From contig WTXI01000008.1 of the NCBI GenBank assembly GCA_022376515.1, positions 1-64,000 of the forward strand: DNA of 64,000 nucleotides, read 5' to 3'. The notes below the pieces were generated by a model. The model did not search any database and had not been told where the DNA came from. It was given only the letters and a program-made list of their open reading frames with translations. Source of the DNA: Lactifluus volemus (lineage: Eukaryota > Basidiomycota > Agaricomycetes > Russulales > Russulaceae). Positions 1-11,167 of this stretch are shown here, piece after piece. The first letter of the stretch is position 1, and each line of letters starts with the position of its first letter. The translations under genes and the position numbers were made by a program.

Positions 1-82
1 ACGATCCCCTCACCTCCCGTCACCCTGCTCACAGCTGACCGTTATGTTCTCCCCTACTGCCAGGTCACGGTTTGCCACGATA

Positions 83-665
83 ACGCGGACGCGCGCAGGG
101 TAATCCGCGACACAATTGTGGATGTGTTTCCATACACCCAGAGCCGAACATTACAATACGCTGGCTCTCGGGAACAGCCTCCTTCAACCCCCTCAAACGT
201 GTTCAAACCATCGTTACTGAGGCGGCGACCCTCGCTGCCCCAGATCTGCTCATCACGTCTCCCACCATCGAGGCCCTCCGCGTACTGGCACGCCGGGACT
301 CCATTGCAGACTGGGAACAGATATTGACTGAGGACCCTCGGGAAGAGCTTCCTGAATTCATGCAGGGCATTGCAACGTTTCCCCTGCCAGTCTTTTGCAT
401 GGCAATTCGACTCCTCACCGAACACACATTCACAGGAGAATACAATGCCCAACACCGCCCACGCGCGCCTGACCCACACGACTGCCAGTGGAGCCGCACC
501 CCATTACAGAACCCCACCTACGTCAATGATGTCATCTTCCATGCGCACGCTTTCGAGCTGAATCGAGCAGCCCGGGACCACCTGCTTAGCCAGCGTCTCC
601 AACGCTTGCGCCCAGCTGGCGCCCAGCACTATTTTCGGAACGAAAGCGGAAGAAGCTCTAGCTAA
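83..665 (+). pseudogene. C-terminal tail of a LINE-type (non-LTR) retrotransposon polyprotein, decayed
   Basis: One frame stays open from about 83 to a TAA stop ending at 665. The translation resembles the end of fungal LINE polyproteins: an IRWLSG stretch in the place of the last RNase H motif (normally WxPGHxGxxGNE), then a helical region, then LLTEHTFTGEYNAQHRPR followed by DCQW and LQNPTYV. This matches the usual C-terminal layout of RNase H plus a small Cys/His tail (CxCG, LQTPxHVLxxCP). The GHxG motif and most tail cysteines are missing, so the copy looks degenerate. Its upstream part lies outside the window or is lost, because a stop sits near 80 in this frame. This is a family-pattern call without any search. 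It could instead be the last exon of an unrelated hypothetical gene. Confidence 0.42.
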
Positions 666-1680
666 TTTCATTGAGGAGACACAAGCGTGTGATAGACCGA
701 GAAGCAGAGGATCAGGGCTAACCTGTCTGGGCTATCGCCCAAGCCCCACTCAAAGCACGCGGTCCACGCGGTCCCACCATCTACAACAATGAGTACCTAG
801 ATTGTTATTCCGTGAGTCGAGCACGTCTTTTTAGCAATTAACATCTTGCGCTACTGTATTGGACCAGTCCACCGTCAGTTCACATGTTTGTCAATCCCAG
901 TTCAACTTATCACGTGACAGGGCCGGGATTGACGAATAATGCAGATTCAACAAAAAAGATGCATGGCAACTTGAAAAACAAGGCAAATGGAAATGAGTCG
1001 GAATGCGAATTCCAAGACAGGCTGCGACCGCTGTCATTCGTCGACACACCTGACTACTGTAGGCCTGACCGGTCACCAGCCAGGTCACAATCAAGTTCGG
1101 CACCTCTGCAACGCCTTACGTTACGAAAGCCAGAACGGAGATTGATCGGCTCCTCCTTCACACCTCTCGCATCCACTTTGCGTTTTTTTGCCTGGGCCGG
1201 TTCTTATTCATCATTTGGGTTTGCTTAACTCCCTCCCTTTCGTTTGTGCGGACTTCCGCAGGAAACTGAGCTGCGAATATGCTTATCGTCTGAGCCCGCA
1301 GAGATACCCTTTCTTGGAAGGTTGCTGTAAGCGCGGCGATGTTCGACCAGGTCCATATTCCCGTGCCTTGCAAGAACCAGCGAAAGTTCACGTGATTTTC
1401 AAGTTATTGCCTATACACTACTGTACGCGGACGCTCACCCTGCGCCACACGTCAAATTCAGCTTAGTTACCCCACTTGTGTGGGAATAGGCCAATCTCGC
1501 GGTCATATTGTTGTCTAAGTACGGAATGCCCGGGTTGACATTTCAGAGACAGGTGTCGCATTGAAAATGGGGGCAAGCCTGGGCCCCTGGACAAGGTCGT
1601 CATTAAGTTTTCGGTAAGCAGCAGGAACTCCAACTTATCTGAATTTGGTGGTTCAATTCTTCGAAACCAGGTAAAGCCTT
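666..1680. other. Intergenic, nothing recognised
   Basis: Only short frames without domain signal are present on either strand. I see no RNA gene or transposon end. The right part is the presumed promoter region of the peroxidase gene. Confidence 0.4.
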
Positions 1681-1682
1681 CC

Positions 1683-1690
1683 GTATAAAT
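1683..1690 (+). promoter_or_regulatory. TATA-like box of the heme-thiolate peroxidase gene
   Basis: GTATAAAT lies about 40 bp upstream of the chosen ATG at 1727. The distance and sequence suit a core promoter, but no transcript data support it. Confidence 0.4.
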
Positions 1691-1726
1691 TCTGGTGAGG
1701 TCACTGAATCCTAGGACCCATCTCCC

Positions 1727-2907
1727 ATGGGACTCATCATCACAACTCTCCGCCGCTTTGTACGTGGCATCGCCTCGTCAATAGTTCAGTTCGGCTATAC
1801 AGTCTTCCTCATCTTATGGGACATTTCCCTTGTACTCATTAATGCGATTACCTGTAACCGCAAGGTTGGTAAGGTGACGCCCAAGGGGCACCCAGGAGCA
1901 GGTGGTGTCTGGCCAGAATATATCCCTCCGCAACCCGGCGACAGTCGCAGTTCATGTCCCGCGCTAAACGCGATGGCCAATCACGGTTCGTCCCCTTTCG
2001 CCCAAGTTTTTGGAAAAGTTATGTCTCACGTGCTCTAGGCATCATCGCACGAGACGGTCGCAACATCTCCTTTCGCGAGGTGTCTGCGAAGGCCCGCACA
2101 ACTTTCAACTTTTCTCCTTCGCTCGCCCTCTTCATGACGCGCGCCTTGTCTCAGATCTTGGACCGCTCTTACTTGACTGGGACCTTCGACCTCTCAGACG
2201 CCGATGTACATGACGGCATTGAGCATGATGCCTCTTTCACCCGTATGTTGTTCATAAAACCCCTCTAATTCCTGGCTCTCTTGACCAACCCCGCCTCTCC
2301 CCTCACTTAAAATCCTCCTTATGGGACAACAATACAGGACCTGACTCGCACCTCCAACCTGACCAGAGTATGCCGGAGGGTCAGTTGGTAGCCTCGTTGC
2401 TCAAGTGCGCCACTGGCCGACCTCCCCGGATCCACGCGACATCATTTGACCCACCTCTGCCCCCGGACGACTCGCCCTATTACGGCGTCGCAGCGCAAGC
2501 CGCGAAAGGTTTGGCCGACTTTGATAAGAATCGCACCTTGACCCCAAGGGATTTCGGCCGGCGTCTTGATGCGCGTCGTCGTGAATGCAGGCGCGATAAT
2601 GGGCAGTACTCGATAGACTTTAAACACAAGTTAATTAACTCAGCCAAGTTCGTCTCCTAAAAATTTCTTCTCTTTTCCATCTCATCATTATCTCTTCTTG
2701 GTTGACAGCGCGTCACAATTGTCGCACGTCTTTGGTGGGGTTGTGCCCGACCTATACACCTTCTTGACCGAGGAACGTCTCCCCGAAGGCTGGGAACCGC
2801 GTGACCGCCATCAGATGGGTATCACCATCGTCGCGCTCAACGTTACTGCTCTCCCCATTGAATTCGGTCTTAAAGAGGAAGTCGATAAGCCATTGAACCT
2901 TGTGTGA
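1727..2907 (+). CDS. Heme-thiolate peroxidase (chloroperoxidase / unspecific peroxygenase type), 4 exons
   Basis: Exons 1727-1985, 2039-2242, 2338-2647 and 2709-2907 join in phase to give 323 residues (972 nt including stop). Each intron is GT-AG and 53-95 nt long. Residues 71-86 carry SCPALNAMANH, with Cys77 in the place of the proximal heme-thiolate ligand. DGRNISF follows after the first junction, and IEHDASFTR carries the Glu-His-Asp motif (148-150). These are hallmarks of the Peroxidase_2 family, which uses hydrogen peroxide to halogenate or oxygenate organic substrates. The length suits the family. Residues about 21-42 are hydrophobic (FGYTVFLILWDISLVLI), which suggests a signal anchor rather than a short secretion signal. 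The usual PCP motif reads SCP here. Substrate cannot be read from sequence. An ATG preceded by CTCCC and a TATA-like box 40 bp upstream support the start. Confidence 0.88.
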
Positions 2908-4180
2908 TGTACATCATGCAGCCCACTCAGTAGATGAGCGTTCGATGAATCCATGAGCTGGCTGGAGTGACTCGGAACATCCATGTGTCGGGTCTCACTT
3001 TAAAGTCGCATTTCTCCTTGTTCGCTCTGCTACTACTGACATCCTTACTGTGATTCTCCTCACCTATAGTACCTCGGTTCAACTTCCCGTACTCGCGAGT
3101 AGCTATGTACCGTATTTAGTTGTTGTCCTCCTTTTGTTTTAATACATGCGCCGCAGGAGCGAATGGGTGAGTTAGGTAGAGCAAGATGAGAGAGGAGGCA
3201 ATCACCGCCGTCAGAACAAGGCCAGACCCAAGTCTTCAGGCGTTCAGACATTCAGTCGTCAAGAGTAAGATTTGCGCCTAGACTGATTGCCTTGACTCGA
3301 GGGGGGCTTCAGACTGGGCTGGGGACTAGCAACGATGTCATTTGACGATCTACACAGATACAATCACTGCAGGTGAACCTGTAAGTAACAAGAGCCAGAA
3401 GTCCTACTACTAGTAGTGACTCTAATCTTTTCCCACAGGTGAGAGCCCACTTTGCGAGCATCGTTGCTATGTGTTTCCTCTTTTGACTTTTTTTTGGGGG
3501 GGGCTTTTTGGTTTCCTTTGTCTTGACACTTGAGCTTTGCCACCTTTTTTTTTCACTTCGCTTTCTCTGTACAGTAGCAATCTTTCCAGAGGTTGACGCT
3601 GGGCCTGCTTACTAATCTTGTCGTATTTGTCCGAATTAGCGGCGCAGCCGCTCAAGCACTCCTAAGGTGATAATAAGGTAGGTGTCCTCACTCAAATCGA
3701 CATATTTTCATGAATCGTGGATGAGGAGATAGATGATTAGAGTTACAAAACAAGCTTTCCGTGAGCAGCACGCAACCCGAAGCGATTCAGTGGGAATGAC
3801 GACATAAATGGCATGAGATCACCACATCTAGAGACAGAAGGCAATATGAGGCAAGCTAGATCAGAAAGGCAAATAGACGACACGGGGCGCAGTTCAGGTA
3901 ATAGAGGTGGCATGAGACGGCACAACCTCATGGTTGAGTCAATCCCGAGGTCATAGCCGAGGTGGCATCGCAGGAAAGGGTTGCATCAGTGGTCCACGAT
4001 CATTACTGGAATCCGGAGGATGGTGGAGAGAGCGTGGGTGAAGAAATGGCAACTTTGAAAACAAGAGTCTGAACGCGAATTCCCAAGGGGCAGTGGTTAC
4101 CCTAACCCTAATAACTCGGTTCAATATTCATACTTCAGACAAAACCCAACGACTCACAGAAATTGTAGCAACACCACTAA
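2908..4180. other. Intergenic, nothing recognised
   Basis: Contains homopolymer tracts (T/G runs near 3488-3550) and short frames only. A two-unit CCCTAA run at 4100-4111 is too short to be an interstitial telomere. The region separates the convergent peroxidase (+) and CHAT (-) genes and should hold both terminators. Confidence 0.4.
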
Positions 4181-7100
4181 TCATGCGCCATAGTGCACAT
4201 AATTCACCCATCGCTCCAAAGGCACTTTTTTGGACCGTAGGTTCTTCACAGCATCCCGAAGCGCCCTCGCCGATCTCTCGTAATAAGGTACCCCCGGCTC
4301 ATCGCTCAACAGTATTGACTTGTAGAAATCTTCAGCTAGATATTGTCCATCTTGATCTGCCATCGCCCACATCGTCCCGACAACACTCCGGAACCCGCAA
4401 TATTGCATTGCCGCTGTAAGGTGCAGTGCCTCATCGGAGATGCTTTCCTCTGTCAGCTCAGCGGTGTGACAGGCCGAAAGAAACGCAAATTCAGCTGTCG
4501 GGAGCTGAGAGCGCACAATCTCAAGTAGGGTTAGCTGCTTTCCCCCAGAAAGCTTGAACGATGCGTTGAATGGTTTCCCATCTTCCAAGTTTCCATGACA
4601 TACAAAATGGGAGAACTGGTGATGTTTGAGACCCTCCACTACACTAGAAGGCGTCGCATTCTTTGAGATAAGGGAGGTGACTGTTGTAGTGAGACGTTGT
4701 ATGGTCCAGATCTCGGGGATCGCGTGCTTCAGGGATTCTGGTTGTGCAACCAGAAGTATTGAAGGCTTTTGGAACGTTTTCCCTTCAGCCTGAGGTTTGC
4801 GCGATGCGATGAGTGCAGATAGTGTTGGAGTGTATGAGGGAATGTATATGTCCGAGAAATAGCGCGTGACGCCGTCGTCCGAAGGGATTGGCCCCATCGC
4901 GTGGAGAGGAAGATAACAAAATACAGATGTGGGACACCACCAGACTCTGGACTGTTCTGGTATCTTCATCTTGCGAAGTTCCTCAATGACTGGCTTCCCT
5001 ACAAGTTCATAAAGACTCTGGAGTACGGAACGGAGCGCGCGCTCGTACTTCTTTGATTCGAGACGATGATGCTTTCTAGCATCCACCAGCCGATTGCCTA
5101 GCTCGATCGCACGACGGTAAAAGTCATCGGTCGTAGGGATAAGGGAAAGAGAGTCGCGGAAAAGAACCAGGAGGTCGGAACGCCAATGGCAATGGTTGAT
5201 GAAGATGACTGGTCCGTGTAGCGCAGCGGAGCGAAGAATGTCAAACGACGGGGGCTCCAAGAAGTTGCGAAATTTTGGCAAGGCTCGAATCCGTGAAATA
5301 AGTTTATTGCGATCATTCAAAAACTGTCGTTGCTTTGCCACTTGATGACTGAATGGATTCGTTATCCAGGAGTCTTCTACTTTGATACTCTCTGCTTCCA
5401 TGTTTCCGCAAGGCGCCATGGACATGGTGACTTGTTCGAGGTCCCTGTTGATCGCCTCGAATTCCGCTGCCAAAGTCGGATCCGCCGCACGAAGTTGGTC
5501 AGTGGAGGTACGGAAATCACGCATCTCGGACCAGAGTAAGGCCCTTCCTCTCTCGAGAGTCTCGATTGCTTTGATGGGTTGGCCTTTGTCGATCTGGTAC
5601 GAAGCATAGCCTAACGGCAGATCATGGAAGCCCAGGCGCATAGAAACAAGACGATAATGTTGACTTTCGAGTGTAGGGGCATATGAGAGAGAGTCTTGCA
5701 TGTGCTTGAAGACATTCTCATAGGCATCCGTCACGGAAGGATGACCAAAACAATGCGCAAAAATCGCCCACCCGTATGAAAACTGGAATCGGTAGGATGG
5801 CCCCAGGCGAGTATCATCGTTTGTAAGGCTGGCGAATATTTGGATGAGCTCATCCACGTCTTCCTTTTGTTGACACCGCCAGATGCGGGCCGCTAATGGC
5901 AGCACAGCACGAAAAGACAGTACAAAACGATCATTAGGTGTGTCATACGTCTTCAAACCATCATGAAGTACGGCAATTGACTCATCGATGTACTCGAGTT
6001 TTCCAGTGCGATGAAATGCCTGAAGGAGAAGGGATCTGAGCGCGATATACAAATTGACGTGCTTTCGGTGTTCAAGACTTGGAACACAATGAATTGAAGC
6101 GAGCACCAGGCGACAGTACTTGATCCCCTCTTCAATCTCCGCTATGTCGTCAGTGTACTCCATGGAGTTAAGTGCTCGAAGGTGTTGGCCCCACTGCTCG
6201 TCGGATATCGAAGAATTTGGGTCGGTAATAGAAGCAGCAAGGGATGACAAGCATGGAAGTTTGTAAACGTCTGGATCCCTGTAACGCCCTTCATCGACAC
6301 CGAATTCAATCGCGCGCTGCTCCGTGAGTTCAGCGAGACGTTGGGATAAATCGGGGCGAAGCGGATGATCACGAGAAGCCGATCTAAGATAAACCCTGAT
6401 ATGAAAAGTTGCCTCCTCCAAATACTCTGGGTTGTTAAAGAAGTAAAAGCGGCGATAGGAAATCTCCGCAATCTCCATCAAGGCAGTGTCCTGGAATTGA
6501 CTTCGAAGGTCTTGAGGGAGGTCGGAAGGGAAAGTTAGGATCTTCTTTAGGATGATTATTGCCTCCTCGGAATCAATAATCGAATGGTTTTCGATGAAGC
6601 AGAAGCGATGGGCGAGAAAAAGTGCAAGTGCCAAGGAAAGGTCGTAGGAATATGGCAAGCGAACGTTCGCTTCTTGGAAGCATTCGATCAGCGGATCTAG
6701 AACTTCTTCCACTGGCAATATGTCGGGTGTCTTGAAAAAGACTTGGAACAAGGATAGAAGGTGACCGTGAAGAAGGCTCCCCGAGATATCCGAGTTGAGC
6801 AATTCACGACAGAGAATCGTCATCTCCCTGATGTCCGAGTTGATGTCGCCTGTATTCAACTCCACCCGAATTGCCAATGCCTCCACCAGATCTGATGTGA
6901 CGTCTTCGTGTGAAATGCCGAGGCCGACTTCAAGTTGACACCGTTGGTTTCGCAAATAACGAAGGTACTTGACGCAAGACTCAACGTCGTCTGGCTGCTT
7001 GAATTCGACTAACCGATTAAAAAGGACCTTCACGAGCCTGGGAAAAAACCGAATGGGAGCTACTGCCATAGGACTGGCCAATAGGAGGAGTTGTGCTTCT

Positions 7101-7347
7101 ACCGCGTGGAGAATTGATTTATCCAGCTGCTCCTTCGAACCAGACAGGTTGTAGTGACGGAGTCTCCATTTTACAAGGAGGGTAAGATAATAGCCGCGCC
7201 GAAGATCAAATCGAGATAGTGACGAAATGATAATTTCAAGACCAAAAATTGAGCCCTCGATATCAGGAAGAGAGTCTGCAAAATAAGATACGTTCATAGG
7301 TCACACAGAATTAATCGAAAGTTTGACTCACATTCCTCAGTGTCCAT
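4181..7347 (-). CDS. TPR-repeat CHAT-domain protein (caspase-like peptidase fold)
   Basis: A very long frame (7297-4181) ends in a clear CHAT domain. HFVCHG carries the presumed catalytic His (about residue 899) and LSACHTA the presumed catalytic Cys (about 941), followed by GFRSVVGTMWAMAD and a C-terminal PLERWVNYVHYGA typical of fungal family members. The N-terminal two thirds is helical and repetitive, as in the TPR arrays of these proteins (for example YLEEATFHIRVYLRSA). I propose a true start at 7347: exon 7347-7332 encodes MDTEE, a 56-nt GTGAGT...TTTTGCAG intron spans 7331-7276, and exon 7275-4181 follows, giving 1036 residues. CHAT proteases are caspase-like Cys peptidases; in fungi some act with gasdermin-like partners in cell death. 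No such partner is visible nearby, so the role here is inferred. Confidence 0.9.
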
Positions 7348-8382
7348 ATCTCAATTCCGAAAAAGTAAATCACAAACAGCCAGAGGACGACTTTGGGATA
7401 GAAAGGGAATGAGATTCAAGCTTGAGTCGGAAAGGGGAGATGTGTGCACGGTTGGGGCCATATTTAACGTGCTGGACAGGCCGTGATCACATCATGCAAT
7501 TCACGTGGTCATGGAAAGATTGCCCAGTGTAGCGTCATGCAGGATACCACATGTCGCGCATAGAAGCCGACAGGCCTAGCCGGCGTAAAATTAATTAAAC
7601 CTTGCTGATGACAAAAGTTCTAGATTGTGCAGTCGCCCTGTGCTAGGTGTGCGCAAGCCAACTGAAAGTAATTGAGAACATGGCATGAGGACTCCGAGTC
7701 AGGTTCGCCGGACACGGCTAGCGAAAATGATTCGAGTATTGACGCACAGAGGTAGCGAAGGCCTCTACAGTCTCAAGGAATACATGTACAACAATAGCCA
7801 TTAAGAAGTGAGGCGCGTGAGGCGTGTAGAGTGCGTGTAGGAAATGCGTTATCCTGTGGGGTGTTAGTACGGAACGATCCGGCTCTTTCAACTCAGTTTG
7901 TCCCCCTCCCGCGACACTTTACATCACCACCCTGCATCAGCTTACATGGACAGGAAGCGACTTAAACTTGAGGTGGCCACTGAAGCCTTCAACCTTCGCT
8001 TCACTACTTTTGTTGGACCTCGAGATACCTGCGGCGGGAGACTCGGAGGGTTGAGTCACGTGCTCCGATATGGCCGAAGCTCTGCAGCTGCACCGGGGGG
8101 CAGGACGGGGTGAAGGAATGTATTACGCCTGCGTAAAAGGAGTTTATCCACGTCGAGAGAGCATAAGCAGCTTCTCCCAGGACTCTCTCTCCAAAAAAAA
8201 GTGTATCATGTCGAGGTATACGTGACTTTTTAGTATAGTACAGGACAACGAACCGGAAGGGATAATAAGAGTCAACGAACACTCAGAAATATGCTATCTC
8301 CACCACAGCTAACTCTATACGAACGAAAAAAAAGGAAAAATAAACAAATAAAAACCAATACTACGCACCAAAAAGGACAGGG
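7348..8382. other. Intergenic, nothing recognised
   Basis: Contains the CHAT gene's upstream region. Only short frames without domain signal are seen. An A-rich stretch near 8320-8360 could belong to the 3' end of the minus-strand gene that follows. Confidence 0.35.
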
Positions 8383-9900
8383 CTAGTGCTCCGGATCAAA
8401 TTCATACGTCGCCCGTCCTTCGTCGCCATTGCCCACAGGGACGCTCCACCCACCGACGTTACGCAAGAGCGGGTCGAGCGACGCGAGCTCGTCTTTGATG
8501 CTATTACGTGCAAAAACGTCAAGATCCTTGAGGAGCACAGAGATGATTTTCTGCGTGCGCAAGAGCAGTTCCAAATTCAGCCAATTGCCATTGCAGCATT
8601 AAAGGGAAGGCACCTTGAACTTTTCTCCACTTTGAGCACATGCTCGCCGAGCGCTGGCGTCCAGCTCGGCGGGGGACTGTTCAACGGACCTGGGGGACCA
8701 CCTTGCCCCGCAGTGCCGCTGAGTAGTGTTGAACCGAGGGTGATGCAACAGAGCGACTCGTCTGCCGACATCTGATCATGGAAGAGGTAAGAAACGCATG
8801 GGTGGGGCGCGAGAGGCCGAGCATGTATTGGGAAGGGCGAGGGCCCGAGGAGCTTGGCGAGCTTGGCATAGAATGCGGAGAGGATGTCCAGAAGCGAGAG
8901 CAGAGTCTGGGTATAGTCTATCGGGAAGGCTACAAGTTGGTTTTGTGGTTCAGTCATCCCCGTGGTGGCTCGGTCGATGAGCGGACAGGTACGGACCAGG
9001 CATTGACGATGCACACTGCACAAGCGGTGATTAAACGATGTGTCAGATGGCGAAGAGAAAAGACGGGGAATGCTATCTTTGACCAGTCGTTTTCTTCGTT
9101 GGCCTGCTCGTACTCTGTGAGCATGTTAAGCGCCGCGCTCAAACAGTCTGTTGGCTGTGAGACATCGAAGAGCGATGATAGTGACATGGCGAGGACAGAA
9201 AAACGATGGGTTCTATGCGAGGGGCACGCAGGGCCAGCCATCATTTCACACCAGTACAACCCTTCAGATCAATAAAAAGGAGCTGGGGACGAACGCTCCT
9301 CTGTATCATTGAACACCCGATCGAGTTCGTTCCACGCGCGGCACTATGATCGTATGAAACCAATGACTTCGCCTGCCGCAACCCACCGCCGCTCCACGTG
9401 GGACAATAGAATTCAATAAAAGAAAGGAGGAGGAGCGGACACACACCCATCATGTACGTTCCGCATATAATCGGCATGATGATGCGCTTCTGTACCAAAC
9501 TCCTCAAATACTCGGCCATCGCGCCAGGACTGCTTCCAGGACCGGGGCTAGTTCCAATAGGAGGCAGGAACTGGTCCATTGCGTCGACATGCATGCTCTA
9601 GGGTGTCCCAGCCGCGCAAAGCGGGTGTAGCGGTGGCGGCCGCGGATGACGTAGCAGGTGCGGGCCCGGGTACGGGAGCAGTGAGCGTAGTGGCTGTAAC
9701 GGCTGCTCCTGGCTGTTGTTGAGGGAAGCAGGGAGTGGAAGTTCCGGACGTGCTCAGTGTCGGGAATCCGTCGACGAGGGAGGTAGTGAACACGGTGAGG
9801 TTGTCGATACCGCGGTTCCTGCGGACGGCTGTGATGCATGTATGTGTATGCCGTTGATGGCAACGGCGATGATAACTTGTCCTTTCTTCCCCTCTCACTT
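8383..9900 (-). CDS. Unidentified multi-exon gene (minus strand), exon limits only partly resolved
   Basis: Several minus-strand stretches look coding and change frame as if spliced. They are a 9840-9600 segment (GIDNLTVFTTSLVDGFPT, then a Pro/Ala/Thr-rich linker), 9590-9500 (MDQFLPPIGTSPG, AMAEYLRSLVQKR), 9190-9060 (MSLSSLFDVSQPTD, LNMLTEYEQANEENDWSK), 8950-8820 (FPIDYTQTLLSLLDILSAFY, KLAKLLGPSPFP), and a final exon ending with TAG at 8383 (KIISVLLKDLDVFARNSIKD, ASLDPLLRNVGG). One likely intron runs from GTGCCT to GCGCACGCAG between about 8610 and 8550. The pieces are helical and soluble-looking. I do not recognise the family, and internal splice choices between 9500 and 8650 are uncertain. 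The gene could also be partly broken. Confidence 0.4.
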
Positions 9901-10247
9901 GCCCAGGGACGAGATGCCTAACTCAGTGCCCATTTCTCACGGCCTTCCCATCTGTCGCGATGCAATGGTTGTCCAGACCAGAGATGAGTAATAGGTTGCA
10001 GCAGAAGCGTGCACAATATTTCTGCATCTTTTCAACGTTCAATGTTCCTGGCATCTATCACAGACTTGGTGGGTATTTCGAACAAAGGAGAGAAACGTTG
10101 GGGGCAAGTTACCTTGCTTGCAAGGTATTCTGTAGAAGTCGAAAGTCGCCTTCTTACTAATCCGGTTAGTAATCCACTTCACGTGATCTTTTTCCCTATA
10201 TTGGCCATCCGTCCTCCTGTATTTGGTCTTCCGTCCCTTTTTGCGCT

Positions 10248-10452
10248 TATTCACCTACTCAATTTGTCCGTCCCGCGACATAGAAGACATTTGTTCTTGC
10301 TCGTAACAGGTATGTTATTCACACGCTCGTTACCGTGCCGACTCCCCTTGCCGCGAGGCAACGAACTGGAGCGTGTGAATAACATACTCGTTATAAGCAA
10401 CAACAAATGTTTTCTATGGCGCGGAACGTACACAATAAGTAGGCGAACGATC
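10248..10452. repeat. Long imperfect inverted repeat (foldback), arms about 80 bp
   Basis: The left arm (about 10248-10328) and right arm (about 10371-10452) are near reverse complements. For example, TATGTTATTCACACGCTC in the left arm returns as GAGCGTGTGAATAACATA in the right arm. The roughly 42 bp loop is GC-rich. The arms differ at several positions. It may be a foldback/MITE-like insertion or a terminal structure of the neighbouring Helitron, and no target duplication was identified. Confidence 0.75.
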
Positions 10453-11167
10453 TTGCATTGATTCTCTCCATCTGCCTTGTAGCATCCCTAATATCCCCAC
10501 TCCGTGCTGATCTCACCCGGTGCTCTCCGTGATCACTTTTGCCACCGCAGCTGTCGGCGTCCGGTCGTACGTTTCCCCCCTTCACTACCCGGCCAATACT
10601 CCCCCGAGTGAGCCCACGACGTCCCTTGGGCGCTGGCCCGCTCCGCTTACCGAGGACCTTCGCATTGTCTGACGGGCGGTGCTTCCCTGCCAGGTGTGGT
10701 CATGTGCGTTACCCCGCTGTCCGTCCCACCCTCCCTTGGTCAATGTACTACACCCCATCCCTTCATCCAGATGTTCGAGGTGCGCATCCTAAACACTCCA
10801 ATTTGATTTGACCAATCGTCGACATATCTTTGGCTAGCCCGTCCTCCTCCTGGCTCTTGACAACTATTTCTTCACCGTCACAAGACTGTTTGGCGCGATT
10901 GTTCGATGCCATCAACTCGATGAATCTCCGCCGCTCCGGTCTTGACGTGTTCAGAGGCTCATCATGCATAATTCGGAACGCAAGGACGTCTTTATCGAAA
11001 AGTTCACTTCCCCACAGTAATCCTTCATCATCTCAAACCCAGATGTACATGTACAGTTTACGCTCATTCCCCTTCGTTTTCGGTTCACCATTCTCATTCG
11101 TCTCACTCCGCCGTTTTGGCTGGCCCACTTAGGTGCTGCTGAGTGCCTTTGTTGTGTTATTGCAGGC
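10453..11167. other. Intergenic; holds one copy of a dispersed short repeat
   Basis: No gene recognised. A stretch near 10663-10725 (TGCTTCCCTGCCAGGTGTGG) closely resembles 22435-22490 (TGCATCCCTGCCAGGCGTCG). The two are probably remnants of the same repeat family. This interval should contain the Helitron 3' end if the element is complete, but I could not identify a CTRR terminus. Confidence 0.35.

Noticed and set aside
4100..4111. Two tandem CCCTAA units, telomere-like
   Set aside because: Only 12 bp and no subtelomeric context; easily due to chance.
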